Of a stretch of 64,000 nucleotides of DNA, positions 16,488-27,382 are shown piece after piece. The position numbers were made by a program, and so were the translations under genes. A model generated the notes under the pieces. That model had not been told where the DNA came from and ran no database searches. It saw only the letters and a list, made by a program, of their open reading frames with translations. Origin of the DNA: Pacificibacter marinus (lineage in GTDB: Bacteria; Pseudomonadota; Alphaproteobacteria; Rhodobacterales; Rhodobacteraceae). Position 1 is the stretch's first letter; each line of letters begins with the position of its first letter. The stretch spans positions 1-64,000 of the forward strand of contig NZ_JAHKPK010000064.1 of the NCBI RefSeq assembly GCF_018860665.1, written 5' to 3'.

Positions 16488-17825
16488 TTAGAGTTCTGCG
16501 TAGATTTTTGCGATTTTTTCAATGGCCAGTTCTGGCGTCATTTCCTCAGACGCACCAGTCCGGCGCGACGTCACTTCGACCACTCCGTTTTTCAATCCAC
16601 GTGGGCCAACAGTGATACGCCATGGCAGACCAATTAAATCCATCGTCGCGAATTTGCCGCCAGCACGTTCTTTGCGATCATCATACAAAGGATCAAGACC
16701 CAAGGCCTGGAAGGATTTGTAAAGCGCGTCACAGGCTCCGTCAGCTTCCTCATCACCTTGTTTCAGGTTCACGATACCAACATGGAACGGGGTCACGCCC
16801 TCGGGCCAGATGATGCCTTTATCGTCGTGGTTGGCTTCGATCAAAGCGCCGAGCAAACGTGACACGCCGATGCCATGCGACCCCATGTGTACAGGGGTCT
16901 TTTTACCATCTTGGCCAACGACTTCAGCGCCCATGCTCTCAGAGTATTTGGTGCCGAAGTAGAAGATCTGCCCAACCTCAATACCACGCGCTGTCATTTG
17001 ACGGTCCGCAGGCACCTTGGCAAATTCATCGGCGTCATGGGTCTCGTCTGTGCGTGCATAAAGCGATGTGAATTCTTCCATCACACCACGGCACTGGTCG
17101 ACATCATAAGGATCGATATCGCGTTCACCGAGTTTGATGTCCGTGACACCTTTATCGTAAAACACCTCGGATTCGCCAGTGTCGGCCAGCACCAAGAATT
17201 CATGCGTATCGTCACCGCCAATTGGCCCTGAATCTGCGCGCATAGGAATGGCTTGTAACCCCATACGTTCATAGGTGCGCAAGTAAGACACAAGATGACG
17301 ATTGTAAGCGTGCATCGCGTCTTCTTTGGTTAAATCAAAGTTATAGCCGTCTTTCATCAAGAACTCACGACCCCGCATCACACCAAAACGTGGGCGCACT
17401 TCGTCACGGAATTTCCATTGAATGTGGTAGAGCGTCAAAGGCAGGTCTTTGTAAGACCCCACATGAGCGCGAAAAATATCTGTGATCATTTCCTCATTGG
17501 TCGGACCATATAACATCTCGCGACCTTGGCGATCTGAAATCCGCAGCATCTCGTCGCCATAAGCGTCGTAACGACCACTTTCACGCCACAAATCCGCAGA
17601 CTGTAGTGTTGGCATCAAAAGCGGGATATGGCCCACACGCTGCTGTTCCTGATGGACGATATTTTCGACCTTTTTCAGAACCTTATATCCCAAAGGCAAC
17701 CACGAATAGATACCCGCAGATTGCTGACGGATCATCCCTGCGCGTAACATCAATCGATGAGACGCAATCTGGGCGTCCGCAGGTGTTTCTTTGAGAACGG
17801 GCAAAAAGTAACGGCTTAGGCGCAT
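16488..17825 (-). CDS. proS: Prolyl-tRNA synthetase
   Basis: 445 residues, a class II aminoacyl-tRNA synthetase that charges tRNA-Pro. Motif 2 region ([23 protein letters not shown]), motif 3 ([16 protein letters not shown]) and the C-terminal anticodon-binding domain are clear. The large editing insertion of the E. coli-type enzyme is absent, which is normal for the alphaproteobacterial form. Hydrolysis of mischarged Ala-tRNA-Pro would need a separate ProX-type protein, not seen here. Confidence 0.95.
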   Translation of the reverse strand: MRLSRYFLPVLKETPADAQIASHRLMLRAGMIRQQSAGIYSWLPLGYKVLKKVENIVHQEQQRVGHIPLLMPTLQSADLWRESGRYDAYGDEMLRISDRQGREMLYGPTNEEMITDIFRAHVGSYKDLPLTLYHIQWKFRDEVRPRFGVMRGREFLMKDGYNFDLTKEDAMHAYNRHLVSYLRTYERMGLQAIPMRADSGPIGGDDTHEFLVLADTGESEVFYDKGVTDIKLGERDIDPYDVDQCRGVMEEFTSLYARTDETHDADEFAKVPADRQMTARGIEVGQIFYFGTKYSESMGAEVVGQDGKKTPVHMGSHGIGVSRLLGALIEANHDDKGIIWPEGVTPFHVGIVNLKQGDEEADGACDALYKSFQALGLDPLYDDRKERAGGKFATMDLIGLPWRITVGPRGLKNGVVEVTSRRTGASEEMTPELAIEKIAKIYAEL

Positions 17826-17947
17826 CGTATAGCCTCTAGGTATAGGTGAATTTATATCCGTCTAAGCGATCCGCCTCAAGCAAACAAGACGCCAAGAACT
17901 TTTGCCTTTAGAACTTAACCATTTTGTAGGCTCTCTCGTGCACAAGT

Positions 17948-18286
17948 ATGAAACAAATTTCGTTTTCTACGGTCATAGGTGCGCATGTGAATTACATTTT
18001 ATACGGGTTGGTTATGTTGCTCAGCCTCGCCTTTACGCCCATTGCGTTGCTCAGTGTACCGCCAAAAGATTCGGGACCTGTGATCGCAGTCTTTGCCCCC
18101 TGGACAGATATGGACAGTGCTATCGAAGCCTCGGGCACAAAGGAAATTTTCCCAATAAGAACGGCACTCGCAGCCATCATCGATGCACCAACCCTAGAGT
18201 CACGTAATGCGCTGAAACACAATGGCGCAATCTTTATTCTTAACGGTGACTTGCTCGCCATTCTATGCGGAGTCGAAAATGTTTAG
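17948..18286 (+). CDS. Small membrane-anchored protein coupled to a chemoreceptor
   Basis: 112 residues: one membrane segment (about 15-37) followed by a roughly 70-residue domain, probably periplasmic, containing [14 protein letters not shown] and ending [17 protein letters not shown] do not recognise a named family. Its stop overlaps the start of the chemoreceptor gene by 8 bp, so the two are translationally coupled and the small protein is a candidate accessory or ligand-sensing subunit of the receptor. Confidence 0.65.
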   Translation: MKQISFSTVIGAHVNYILYGLVMLLSLAFTPIALLSVPPKDSGPVIAVFAPWTDMDSAIEASGTKEIFPIRTALAAIIDAPTLESRNALKHNGAIFILNGDLLAILCGVENV

Positions 18287-20033
18287 TTCGCGTGACAAAA
18301 CCGATCCTACCACACTCCAAGGTGTGAATGTTCTCTCTAAGCTGTGCATGGGCCTGGCCGTTGCCACCGTTGGATTTGTAACCTTAGAGGGCGGACAGAT
18401 CATTATCGCCATCGTAGGGGCAGTGTTTTTTTCATGTGTTGCGTACTTTGCAGCGCGATCTAGAACAGAATCTGCCAAGGTTTTCATCGCCCTATCCCTC
18501 GTCGGCGTTACAATCACTTTGAATGCGGCTCTTATTGGACATCAGCTGCAAATTGACGTGCACATGGTGTATTTTGCGGTTCTGGCCATGACAGTCCTCA
18601 TGAATAAAAATTCTGCCCTATTGACTGCAGCCGCCACCATTGCCCTGCATCACGTGCTGTTCACGTTGGTGGCCCCCGCCTTACTATACCCATCAATCGA
18701 CTTGCTACAGAACCTCGGCCGAACCGCCTTTCATGCTGTTGTCGTGATCATGGAAACCGCAGTTTTGTCCCATATGATACATATGCGCAGTAAACTTGAT
18801 GCAATCATCAAAGACAAAGAAGGCCAAACCAATGCGGCTCTAGACGAGGCGCGTGCCTCCTCTACTCAGGCCGAAGAGGAAAAAAACCGCGCCGAACAGG
18901 CCTTAATATCTGCAAAAACCGCCAGCGAAGAAGCGGCAGTCGCCAAAATCGCTGCGGAACGCACACTCGCAGAGTTTCAAGAAGCGCAGCTTGAACAAGC
19001 AGAACAGCGTAAAATTTCTGATGCAGCTCAAAAAGATCGTGACGCGGCATTGCACCAATTGGTTACAGTCTTTGGTCGCCACCTAGACCAATTGTCTTCC
19101 GGCGACTTAAGTACAAAAATCACTGAGGCATTGGACAGCAACTATGAAGATTTGCGTCACAGCTTCAATTTGGCCGTGTCCAAATTAGGCGCGACAATTC
19201 ACCAAGTACGAGATCAATCCGGAAACATTCAAGATCAGTCGCGCGAAATTGCCAACTCTGCCAATGATCTGTCTTTACGCACCGAACGTCAGGCCGAAGC
19301 GCTGGCCGAAATCGCACTATCAATCACCGGATTGACAGAGTCCCTTAGCACCGTGGCCAAAGATTCTGGAGACGCTCAAAAACTTGCCGAAATCACGTCC
19401 CATGAAGCTGCTGAGGGCAGCAAAATTATGCAAGATGCGGTCAAAGCAATGGCTGAGATCGAAAACAGTTCAAAAGAGATCAATAAAATCACCAGCGTTA
19501 TTGATGACATCGCATTCCAAACAAACCTGCTTGCGCTCAATGCGGGCGTCGAGGCCGCGCGCGCAGGCGATGCAGGACGTGGATTTGCCGTTGTTGCGTC
19601 CGAAGTGCGGGCTCTGGCTCAACGGTCATCAAACGCAGCACGTGAAATTAACGAGTTGATCAATTCCTCTGTTCAACAAATTTCTGGCGGCGCCGACCTT
19701 GTCAACAAAACAGGAAATGCCCTTGAAGGCATCAAAAGCTCGGTCGATAAAATTACAACTCGCTTAAGTTCCGTCGCTGAATCGACAGCCAATCAATCTC
19801 AAAATCTCACAAGCGTGAACTCAGCTGTTGGTGAATTAGAAAGTGTCACACAGCAAAACACGGCTATGTTCGAAGAAACGACTGCGGCAAACTCTCAATT
19901 GTCGAGTGCTGCCCAATCAATGAGTTCTCTTGTTCAAACATTTGTGACCACGGATCCCGACCTTGATGATAGTGACGAGTCTTTCGAACAGGATGTATCC
20001 GAAGCCCCTCTTTTAACGCAAAAAGTACAGTAA
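18279..20033 (+). CDS. Methyl-accepting chemotaxis protein with a multi-helix membrane sensor
   Basis: 584 residues. The first 170 residues hold about five or six membrane helices with conserved acidic/His positions ([11 protein letters not shown] and ALHHVLF) instead of a periplasmic ligand domain. A long coiled coil (about 175-275) leads to the signalling domain (about 300-560) with the hairpin tip [41 protein letters not shown]. The receptor should pass signal to CheW/CheA; no che genes are in this window. ATG 18279 is preferred over an ORF extension to 18222. Confidence 0.9.
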   Translation: MFSSRDKTDPTTLQGVNVLSKLCMGLAVATVGFVTLEGGQIIIAIVGAVFFSCVAYFAARSRTESAKVFIALSLVGVTITLNAALIGHQLQIDVHMVYFAVLAMTVLMNKNSALLTAAATIALHHVLFTLVAPALLYPSIDLLQNLGRTAFHAVVVIMETAVLSHMIHMRSKLDAIIKDKEGQTNAALDEARASSTQAEEEKNRAEQALISAKTASEEAAVAKIAAERTLAEFQEAQLEQAEQRKISDAAQKDRDAALHQLVTVFGRHLDQLSSGDLSTKITEALDSNYEDLRHSFNLAVSKLGATIHQVRDQSGNIQDQSREIANSANDLSLRTERQAEALAEIALSITGLTESLSTVAKDSGDAQKLAEITSHEAAEGSKIMQDAVKAMAEIENSSKEINKITSVIDDIAFQTNLLALNAGVEAARAGDAGRGFAVVASEVRALAQRSSNAAREINELINSSVQQISGGADLVNKTGNALEGIKSSVDKITTRLSSVAESTANQSQNLTSVNSAVGELESVTQQNTAMFEETTAANSQLSSAAQSMSSLVQTFVTTDPDLDDSDESFEQDVSEAPLLTQKVQ

Positions 20034-20143
20034 CACTATTTCACGGACAGTGACCAAATTACAAAATCAACGGTTCTTTAAGCTGCTAGGACTTGAACGC
20101 AAGCGACGACAGGGCGATATGTAACAAAACACGGAGAATGATT

Positions 20144-21307
20144 TTGGCCCTACCAGTTCGCGACCAAGTCAAATATTGGAGCATCGCCAGCGTTGTCTTC
20201 TTAGGTGCAATATGGCTTTTAAGCGATGTCATGCTGCCATTCATCTTGGCAATGGCTGTCGCTTACATGCTTGACCCCGTAGCCGACAGATTAGAGACAA
20301 TGGGATTATCACGAGCAGTTGCCACTGTGGTTATCACCGCCGTAGCGGCCTTTGCCTTTGTACTGATTGCACTTTTGGTTTTACCGACTCTTGTGGACCA
20401 AGCTACCGATTTAATTGCCACTGCACCGCAATTGTTCGACGATTTACAAAAATTTTTAACAGCGAAATTTCCTGAAATTCTTGACGAGCAAAGCCAACTG
20501 CACCAGTCGTTGCTACAAATCGGCGAGACCATCCAATCCAAAGGCGGAGAACTGCTATCAACGGCCGTAGGGTCCGTCATGAGCATCTTTAACGTCATGA
20601 TGATCTTATTCTTGGTGCCGGTGATAACCTTTTATCTCCTGCTCGACTGGGACCGGATGGTTGCGGAAATCGATAAGCTTTTGCCGCGCGATCACGCGCC
20701 TGTGGTGCGTCGCCTTGCACGCCAAATCGACAAAACACTTGCCTCATTCATCCGCGGACAAGGCACGGTGTGCCTCATATTAGGCGGATTTTATGCCGCC
20801 GCGTTGATGCTTGTGGGCTTGAAATTTGGATTAGTAACCGGCGCGATTGCAGGAGCATTAACGTTTATCCCTTATGTCGGAGCCCTTGTCGGCGGCGCGC
20901 TGTCAATCGGTTTAGCGCTGTTTCAGTTTTGGGGCGGCACGGAAGTTATCGATGGAGCCACTGTTGTCGTTGCAACGGATTGGCTGCGCATCGGACTTGT
21001 GATTGCTATCTTCGCTTTGGGGCAATTTTTCGAAGGCAATATTTTGACACCTAATCTGGTTGGATCCTCTATCGGCTTACATCCTGTATGGCTGATTTTT
21101 GCCTTGACGGCTTTTGGAGCAATGTTCGGCTTCGTTGGGATGTTGATCGCGGTGCCGGTTGCCGCGTCCATTGGTGTCATCGCTCGTTTCGCAGTCGAGC
21201 AATACCATGAAAGTCGGTTGTATACTGGGCTTGAAGCGACAAGTCAGCGCAGGAAAGCGACCGATGATCCAGCCTCCATTGACACTGATGACGCCGAGCA
21301 TTCTTAG
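20144..21307 (+). CDS. AI-2E/PerM-family membrane permease
   Basis: About 387 residues with seven or eight membrane helices and the family pattern LPFILAMAVAYMLDPVADRLE near the start and GALTFIPYVGALVG in the middle. Members are called autoinducer-2 exporters, but many act on other substrates, including Na+/H+ exchange. The start is ambiguous: TTG 20144 (MALPVRDQVKYW) has GGAG at the best spacing, ATG 20138 is too close to it, and the ORF is open to 20093. It precedes hdaA by 3 bp. Confidence 0.83.
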   Translation: MALPVRDQVKYWSIASVVFLGAIWLLSDVMLPFILAMAVAYMLDPVADRLETMGLSRAVATVVITAVAAFAFVLIALLVLPTLVDQATDLIATAPQLFDDLQKFLTAKFPEILDEQSQLHQSLLQIGETIQSKGGELLSTAVGSVMSIFNVMMILFLVPVITFYLLLDWDRMVAEIDKLLPRDHAPVVRRLARQIDKTLASFIRGQGTVCLILGGFYAAALMLVGLKFGLVTGAIAGALTFIPYVGALVGGALSIGLALFQFWGGTEVIDGATVVVATDWLRIGLVIAIFALGQFFEGNILTPNLVGSSIGLHPVWLIFALTAFGAMFGFVGMLIAVPVAASIGVIARFAVEQYHESRLYTGLEATSQRRKATDDPASIDTDDAEHS

Positions 21308-21310
21308 CTG

Positions 21311-22015
21311 ATGGCGGAGCAACTCACCTTTGATCTTCCTGTGCGCGAAGCGTTACAGCGTGAGGCATTTTTTGTTTCACCATCCAACGCCATAGCACTC
21401 GCAACACTGGACACAACTGAGCTTTGGCCAAGCAACAAGCTTGTGCTCACAGGACCACGTGGATCAGGTAAAACCCACATGGCACATGTATGGGCCGTGG
21501 ACCGTGATGCTATCATCATCGACGTTGATGAGCTGACCCATGCGGATATCCCTATGTTGGCCAGCATGCGCCATGTCGTGGTCGAGAATGCGGATCGCAT
21601 TGCCGATTTACCAAATGCACGTGACACTGAAGAAGCCCTTTTTCACCTACATAATTTGATATTGGCAGAAGGTGGGCGATTGTTGGTGACCGCCAGCACG
21701 CCCCCAAATCTTTGGAACCTGTGCCTGCCTGATTTAGCATCGCGCATGCAGGGCACCTGTGTCACCAAAATCAATGCGCCAGACGATGCCTTACTATCCG
21801 CAATGCTTCTCAAACAGTTTGAAGATCGTCAGCTGGCAATTTCTTATCCATTGATCCCATTTTTGATCAAACGGATGGAGCGTTCAACTGCCAATTTACG
21901 ATGCATTGTTGAAGCGCTTGATGCAGCCGCCTTGCGGTTGGGCAAGCCAATTTCGCGCAAGTTTGCAGCACAAGTTCTGGACAATATCTCTTTGAGCGCG
22001 CAGGATAACTTCTGA
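21311..22015 (+). CDS. hdaA: DnaA-related replication regulator HdaA
   Basis: 234 residues. An N-terminal clamp-binding-like segment (QLTFDLP) is followed by an AAA+ module with Walker A GPRGSGKTH, and the DnaA domain III-like end (LKQFEDRQLAISYPLIPFLIKRMERS). DnaA's DNA-binding domain IV is missing. HdaA stimulates ATP hydrolysis on DnaA when bound to the sliding clamp and so prevents re-initiation. Its location between a PerM-like gene and ppk is common in alphaproteobacteria. Confidence 0.9.
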   Translation: MAEQLTFDLPVREALQREAFFVSPSNAIALATLDTTELWPSNKLVLTGPRGSGKTHMAHVWAVDRDAIIIDVDELTHADIPMLASMRHVVVENADRIADLPNARDTEEALFHLHNLILAEGGRLLVTASTPPNLWNLCLPDLASRMQGTCVTKINAPDDALLSAMLLKQFEDRQLAISYPLIPFLIKRMERSTANLRCIVEALDAAALRLGKPISRKFAAQVLDNISLSAQDNF

Positions 22016-22045
22016 AATCCTCTCTCATCGGTAACCTTAAGCGAT

Positions 22046-24232
22046 ATGACTTTGACGACATCAACAGATTTTCTGAATGCGCCGTTCCCAGAGGCTATGG
22101 ATTTACCCGCTGAATGCCTTGAGGGGCCAAAACGATTTTTCAATCGTGAATTGAGTTGGTTGGGGTTCAACTGGCGAGTTTTAGGCGAAGCGCAAAATCC
22201 ACGGGTGCCGTTGCTGGAACGATTGCGCTTTGTGTCAATTTCTGCAGCCAATCTGGATGAATTTTACACTGTGCGCGTCGCAGGTTTGCGTGAATTGGCC
22301 AAAGCTGGCAACACGACACCTGCCGCAGATGGGCGCTCGCCTGCTGAACAATTGGTGCTTATCTCTAAAGACGCGCGCGATTTGCTGGATGCGCAGGTCA
22401 CGGCTTGGGAACACATTCGCAGCGAGATGCATTCGCAAGGCATCTCTATTGTGGACCCAGACCAATTGAGCGACGACGATTTTAAACACCTGCGTGACGT
22501 GTTTTTGACCCAAGTGTTTCCGGTCTTATCACCTTTGGCTATCGATCCCGCACATCCGTTTCCGTTTGTGCCCAACTCCGGTTTTGTTTTGGCCTTACAA
22601 TTGGTCCGCGACAAAGACAAACGCACGCTGCAAGCTCTTTTGCCGATCCCTGCCCTGATTGATCGGTTTATTCGCCTGCCAGAAACCCCTGACACTGCAG
22701 ATCGCTTTTTACCACTCGAAGACCTGCTGCTTATCTACATCCGCAATTTGTTCCCAGGCTACACTGCCGAAGGGTCCTGCACCTTTGGCGTGTTACGTGA
22801 CAGCGACCTAGAGGTCGAAGAAGAGGCGGAAGATTTGGTGCGTGAATTTGAAACCGCGCTGAAACGCAGGCGCCGTGGAGAGGTTGTGCGGTTAAAAATT
22901 TCTCAGGGCGCGCCTGACGGGTTGCGAAACGTGATCAAAGAACAATTGGGCCTGTCAGAAGACGAGATCCTTGAAGTGCCCGGCATGTTAGGATTGACAG
23001 ATTTGAACGAGTTGGTGCTGGACAGCCGAAGAGATTTGCAATGGCCAAACTATACTCCACGCGTGCCCGAACGGGTGCAAGATCACGAAGGTGATATGTT
23101 TGCGGCGATCACTCAAAAGGACATTTTGCTGCATCACCCCTACGAGACGTTCGATCTTGTGATCCGGTTCTTGGCACAGGCCGCAAATGATCCAAATGTG
23201 GTGGCGATCAAACAGACACTTTATCGCACATCACATGACAGCCCGATTGTATCGGCGCTCTGCGAGGCTGCCGAAAATGGCAAGATGGTTACAGCATTGG
23301 TCGAGTTAAAGGCCCGCTTTGACGAAGCCGCCAATATACGCCAATCGCGTCGTTTGGAACGCTCTGGCGTACATGTGATATACGGCTTCACCAACTACAA
23401 AACTCATGCGAAAATTTCCACAGTGGTGCGCCGCGAGGGCTCCAAACTTGTGACTTATACGCATTTTGGCACCGGCAATTATCATCCGATTACGGCAAGA
23501 ATTTATACTGATTTGAGCTTTTTCACCTGTGATGCTGCGCTGGGACGTGATGCCACTAAGGTCTTTAATTACATTGGGGGCTATGCGCCGCCCGAAGGGT
23601 TGGAAAATCTGTCCATTTCACCACATACGTTGAAAACGGACCTATTGGCAGGAATTGCGCGCGAAGCAGAGTTTGCGCGCGCCGGAAAACCCGCCGAAAT
23701 TTGGGCCAAAATGAATTCCTTGATTGAGCCGCAGGTCATTGACGCGCTCTATTCTGCAAGCCAAGACGGCGTCAAAATAAACCTTGTCATCCGTGGAATC
23801 TGCGGCTTGCGCCCCGGCGTTAAAGGGCTGTCTGAAAATATTCGTGTTAAATCTATTATCGGACGGTTTTTGGAACATTCGCGTATTGTTTGTTTTGGCA
23901 ACGGCAAAGGCCTGCCATCGAAGAAAGCGCATGTTTATATGTCATCCGCCGATTGGATGGGTCGCAATCTCAACCGCCGCGTCGAAACGCTGGTTGAAAT
24001 CAAAAACCCCACAGTAAAAGCACAAATTCTGCAACAGATCATGGCCGCAAATATGGCCGATGTTGCGCAAAGCTGGATTTTGGCGGGGGATGGCACATGG
24101 CAGCGCCCTGAACTTGATCCAGATATGACGCCTTTTTCGTGCCACCAATTCTTTATGGAACACCCCTCCCTATCGGGGCGTGGCTCTGCGGGGGTCAAGG
24201 ACGTGCCTGAGCTTACACATACAGACCTTTAA
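22046..24232 (+). CDS. ppk1: Polyphosphate kinase 1
   Basis: 728 residues; makes inorganic polyphosphate from ATP and can run in reverse. The family N-terminus (RFFNRELSWLGFNWRVLGEA), the autophosphorylated His in NYKTHAK and the second PLD-like motif HFGTGNYHP are all present. It follows hdaA by 30 bp and precedes a Ppx/GppA gene, so synthesis and breakdown of polyphosphate are encoded together. Confidence 0.96.
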   Translation: MTLTTSTDFLNAPFPEAMDLPAECLEGPKRFFNRELSWLGFNWRVLGEAQNPRVPLLERLRFVSISAANLDEFYTVRVAGLRELAKAGNTTPAADGRSPAEQLVLISKDARDLLDAQVTAWEHIRSEMHSQGISIVDPDQLSDDDFKHLRDVFLTQVFPVLSPLAIDPAHPFPFVPNSGFVLALQLVRDKDKRTLQALLPIPALIDRFIRLPETPDTADRFLPLEDLLLIYIRNLFPGYTAEGSCTFGVLRDSDLEVEEEAEDLVREFETALKRRRRGEVVRLKISQGAPDGLRNVIKEQLGLSEDEILEVPGMLGLTDLNELVLDSRRDLQWPNYTPRVPERVQDHEGDMFAAITQKDILLHHPYETFDLVIRFLAQAANDPNVVAIKQTLYRTSHDSPIVSALCEAAENGKMVTALVELKARFDEAANIRQSRRLERSGVHVIYGFTNYKTHAKISTVVRREGSKLVTYTHFGTGNYHPITARIYTDLSFFTCDAALGRDATKVFNYIGGYAPPEGLENLSISPHTLKTDLLAGIAREAEFARAGKPAEIWAKMNSLIEPQVIDALYSASQDGVKINLVIRGICGLRPGVKGLSENIRVKSIIGRFLEHSRIVCFGNGKGLPSKKAHVYMSSADWMGRNLNRRVETLVEIKNPTVKAQILQQIMAANMADVAQSWILAGDGTWQRPELDPDMTPFSCHQFFMEHPSLSGRGSAGVKDVPELTHTDL

Positions 24233-24304
24233 CCTCGCGCGTTTTGGCTGGCTTTACAAAGACAGCTGTAAACGTGCTCAACGATTGACAGCACTGCCCT
24301 TGAT

Positions 24305-25903
24305 TTGGCAGTCTGCGCCACAGCCACTGGGGACAACATTTTGCCAACACCTGTATCAGCGCTGGCGCAAGCCGCCGCCCAAAGCGAATGGGGCGTGTTT
24401 GGTCGCCCGCTTTTCCTAGACGAAGATGCGCGCGCCTTGTCACGTGTCGGTGTCGTCGATGTCGGGTCCAACTCGGTGCGTATGGTTGTGTTTGATGGGG
24501 CTGCGCGTAGCCCCGCGTATTTTTACAATGAGAAGATCTTGTGTGGTTTAGGCGCAGGCCTGCGCGAAACAGGGTTATTGAATCCCACGGGTAAGGCACG
24601 CGCCTTATCGGCGATCAAGCGGTTTCAAAAGCTCGCACAGGGTATGGGAATCCCCCCGCTGACAGCCGTTGCTACGGCTGCGGTGAGGGAGGCTCAGGAC
24701 GGTCCTGCATTTCGGGAGGAAATATTGCAGGAGACCGGCCTGAGCCTTTGGGTTATCGACGGCGAAGAAGAAGCACGCCTGTCTGCGCAGGGTGTATTAC
24801 TTGGCTGGCCCGATGCGAAAGGCATGATTTGCGACATCGGTGGATCATCGATGGAGCTGGCCGTTGTGGGTGATGGTGACGTCGGTAAACGTATTACCTC
24901 GCCCCTTGGGCCGTTGAAGCTGCAAGGTCTCAAAGGCGGGCGCAAAGGCATTAAAGACCACATCAAACCCATCATGGCGGACCTGGCCGAAACCATGGGG
25001 ACGGATCATAAACGCATTTTTTTGGTCGGCGGGTCATGGCGTGCCATCGCACGTATCGATATGGAACGACGTGGATATCCACTGCATGTTTTGCACGAGT
25101 ACCGCATGTCTGTGCGCGATGTGACCAAAACGATTCAATACATTCGCGCAAACAATCTGGAAGACATTCGCGCCAAAACCGGTACGTCTTCTGCGCGCAT
25201 GGCCTTGGTGCCGATTGCTTCCGAAGTGCTGCGCCAATTGGTGCGGACCTTTAAGCCAAAGGAAATTTGTATTTCATCTTACGGCATCCGCGAAGGTATG
25301 CTGTACGAGCAAATGCCTGTCTCTGTGCGCGCCCGTGATCCGCTGATCGAAGCCTGTCGCTTTGCAGAACAAAAAGACGCACGCCTCCCCGGCGTCGGCA
25401 AGCGGCTGCACCGCTTTATCGAGCCGATTTTTAAAGCGCGCGATTACAATAAAATGCGTCTCATTCGCGCCGCCTGTTTGTTACACGATGTGACATGGCG
25501 CGCGCATCCCGATTACCGCGCTGAAGTGTGTTTCGACAATGCGACACGCGCGAACCTTGGTGGGCTGACACATAAGGAACGTGTGTTCTTAGGCCTTGCC
25601 CTATTGCACCGTTATAAAAACTCTCGCGAGGGCACAAGTTTTGCACCTCTCATTGAGATGCTGTCAGACAAGGAAATTCAAAACGCAGAAGTGCTTGGCA
25701 AAGCCATGCGCTTTGGTGCGATGATCGCCGTGGATGCACCTGACGAGATCGCGAAGCTGAGCTATTTTCCAAAGAAAAAAGACTTGATTTTGACCCTGCG
25801 CCCAGAGGCGATTGATCTGTTTGGCGAAGTGTCAGAGGCGCGGTTTATGTCCTTGGCATCGTCTCTTGGTGCAAACACACAGATCAAACACGCGCGAAGC
25901 TAA
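24305..25903 (+). CDS. ppx: Ppx/GppA exopolyphosphatase family protein
   Basis: About 520-532 residues. The ASKHA fold shows VVDVGSNSVRMVVFDG (phosphate-1), AVATAAVREA and CDIGGSSMELAVV (phosphate-2); residues about 330-520 are an HD-like helical domain. Family members release phosphate from polyphosphate or convert pppGpp to ppGpp. The start is unclear: the track-long form begins at TTG 24305, but a later TTG (about residue 13) is possible. It is the last gene of the perM-hdaA-ppk-ppx run. Confidence 0.9.
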   Translation: MAVCATATGDNILPTPVSALAQAAAQSEWGVFGRPLFLDEDARALSRVGVVDVGSNSVRMVVFDGAARSPAYFYNEKILCGLGAGLRETGLLNPTGKARALSAIKRFQKLAQGMGIPPLTAVATAAVREAQDGPAFREEILQETGLSLWVIDGEEEARLSAQGVLLGWPDAKGMICDIGGSSMELAVVGDGDVGKRITSPLGPLKLQGLKGGRKGIKDHIKPIMADLAETMGTDHKRIFLVGGSWRAIARIDMERRGYPLHVLHEYRMSVRDVTKTIQYIRANNLEDIRAKTGTSSARMALVPIASEVLRQLVRTFKPKEICISSYGIREGMLYEQMPVSVRARDPLIEACRFAEQKDARLPGVGKRLHRFIEPIFKARDYNKMRLIRAACLLHDVTWRAHPDYRAEVCFDNATRANLGGLTHKERVFLGLALLHRYKNSREGTSFAPLIEMLSDKEIQNAEVLGKAMRFGAMIAVDAPDEIAKLSYFPKKKDLILTLRPEAIDLFGEVSEARFMSLASSLGANTQIKHARS

Positions 25904-26268
25904 ATTTCGATATCGTCATCAGGCATGGGATCAATTTCAATGCGCGGGCGTGGAATGGGGGGCACTGGCGCGGCGGGCGTTCCCATATCGTCATCTGCTA
26001 AAGTCTTACGCCGAATGATAATGTCGCCATTGGGCAACATTTCTGGCGGCGCGTAAGAATCAAGCTCAAGCGCGAAGGATTCAAACCCTTTCAGCGCAGG
26101 TTCCAGCCCATCGAACAGATCCTGCATCAGCAGCTCCGCCCCGTCGCGCAGCAGTTCGAACCCTTCCGACATGGGCGCATCTGTCAGAGCTTGCGGGCTG
26201 TCATCGGCCGATGCCAAGCTCGGCAAAACCAAAATAACAAAAGAGATGTGACGCAAAATGTGTTTCAT
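25900..26268 (-). CDS. Small exported acidic protein
   Basis: 122 residues with a signal peptide (about 1-21, LPSLASA) and an acidic, Pro-rich remainder containing YAPPEMLPNGDIIIRRK, a stretch I recall from small Rhodobacteraceae proteins wrongly named ATPases. There is no P-loop. It is convergent with ppx, whose stop it overlaps by 4 bp. Function unknown. Confidence 0.7.
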   Translation of the reverse strand: MKHILRHISFVILVLPSLASADDSPQALTDAPMSEGFELLRDGAELLMQDLFDGLEPALKGFESFALELDSYAPPEMLPNGDIIIRRKTLADDDMGTPAAPVPPIPRPRIEIDPMPDDDIEI

Positions 26269-26299
26269 ATCTTTTTTATACCGCTTTTGAGTTCAGGTT

Positions 26300-27382
26300 T
26301 CATCCATTCTTTGTATCCAAATTTTCAGTCCTCAGATCCAAATCCAAAGTCACCGGAAAATGATCGGACGCAGCCAGCAAAGCGTCACGCAATGCGACGT
26401 CCTCGTAACATGCGCGATCATCAAATGGATGCCAAATCCGCCATCTGCCCATTGGTGCCAAGTCCTTTGACACCATGATATAATCCAACAAAGCTGATAG
26501 ATAACGGTTTTCATGCCGAATAAAGAACCGCGATGTGGTGGGCGCGGCACTGGCACGTGGAGCCATCGCCATCCGCGCATGGGGATCAAACAAGCGCTGA
26601 TCTTCCGCCCTGCGCCCCACTCCTTCACCAATCACAATCTCCAAACCTGAACGCCCGAACAAGGCTTCGAATTCATCCAACCCGGGCCCGTCGTTAAAGT
26701 CCCCAAGCACAATCAAAGGATCGCCTGCACTCAAATGCCGCTCGATCCGTTCACGCAACCAAATGCATTGTGCCCTCTGCTTGCGACGGTTTTCGATTGA
26801 AATACGGATTTCTTCATCACGATTTCTGGCCCCATGCGGCGCTTTCGATTTCACATGGACGCCGATCATCCGAAAGGCAAATCCCGTCGCGCGCACTTGC
26901 ATCGCCAGCTCCAACGGAGGCTTGGAAAAGGAAATGGGATCGCGGCTCATGTCAGTGTCTATATCGAGGTGATAGACCGAGTTGAACATCGGTGGGCCAT
27001 CATTGACATCACCTAGACCCGCATCCTCCACAGGTATCCCACGCGGATCGTGCTTAGCTCGCAAGATCAACGGATCATAGAGCAGCGCGATTTCTTGTTG
27101 GGTATCATTGAGAAAGCCGGTTGTGACAGCGCGGGCGCGTATGCCTGAAAAATCCGCAAATTGTTCAAGGGCTTGCACTGTGTCACGCTTGCGCGATGTA
27201 TCTGGCGCTTCAATAACCATGATCGCATCAGCGTCCAGAGTCCTGAACACCTTTGCCAAAGCGTGCAATTGATCAATGCGCTTAACATCATGACGCCGCG
27301 ACCAAGCGTCATCTAACAGTGGCCTGCCTTGCGCGTCAAATAGCGCGTCAAACCATTCCACATTATACGTGGCGATACGCAC
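26300..27382 (-). CDS. Endonuclease/exonuclease/phosphatase family protein
   Basis: 360 residues with the EEP-fold motifs TYNVEW (N-terminal Asn), VIEAPD (metal-binding Glu), LGDFNDGPGLDEF and a terminal SDHFPVTLDL. The fold covers DNA nucleases and phosphodiesterases; no signal peptide is seen, so the target is probably an intracellular nucleic acid or phosphoester. GTG 27382 overlaps the stop of the TerB-J gene by one base. Confidence 0.85.
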   Translation of the reverse strand: MRIATYNVEWFDALFDAQGRPLLDDAWSRRHDVKRIDQLHALAKVFRTLDADAIMVIEAPDTSRKRDTVQALEQFADFSGIRARAVTTGFLNDTQQEIALLYDPLILRAKHDPRGIPVEDAGLGDVNDGPPMFNSVYHLDIDTDMSRDPISFSKPPLELAMQVRATGFAFRMIGVHVKSKAPHGARNRDEEIRISIENRRKQRAQCIWLRERIERHLSAGDPLIVLGDFNDGPGLDEFEALFGRSGLEIVIGEGVGRRAEDQRLFDPHARMAMAPRASAAPTTSRFFIRHENRYLSALLDYIMVSKDLAPMGRWRIWHPFDDRACYEDVALRDALLAASDHFPVTLDLDLRTENLDTKNG

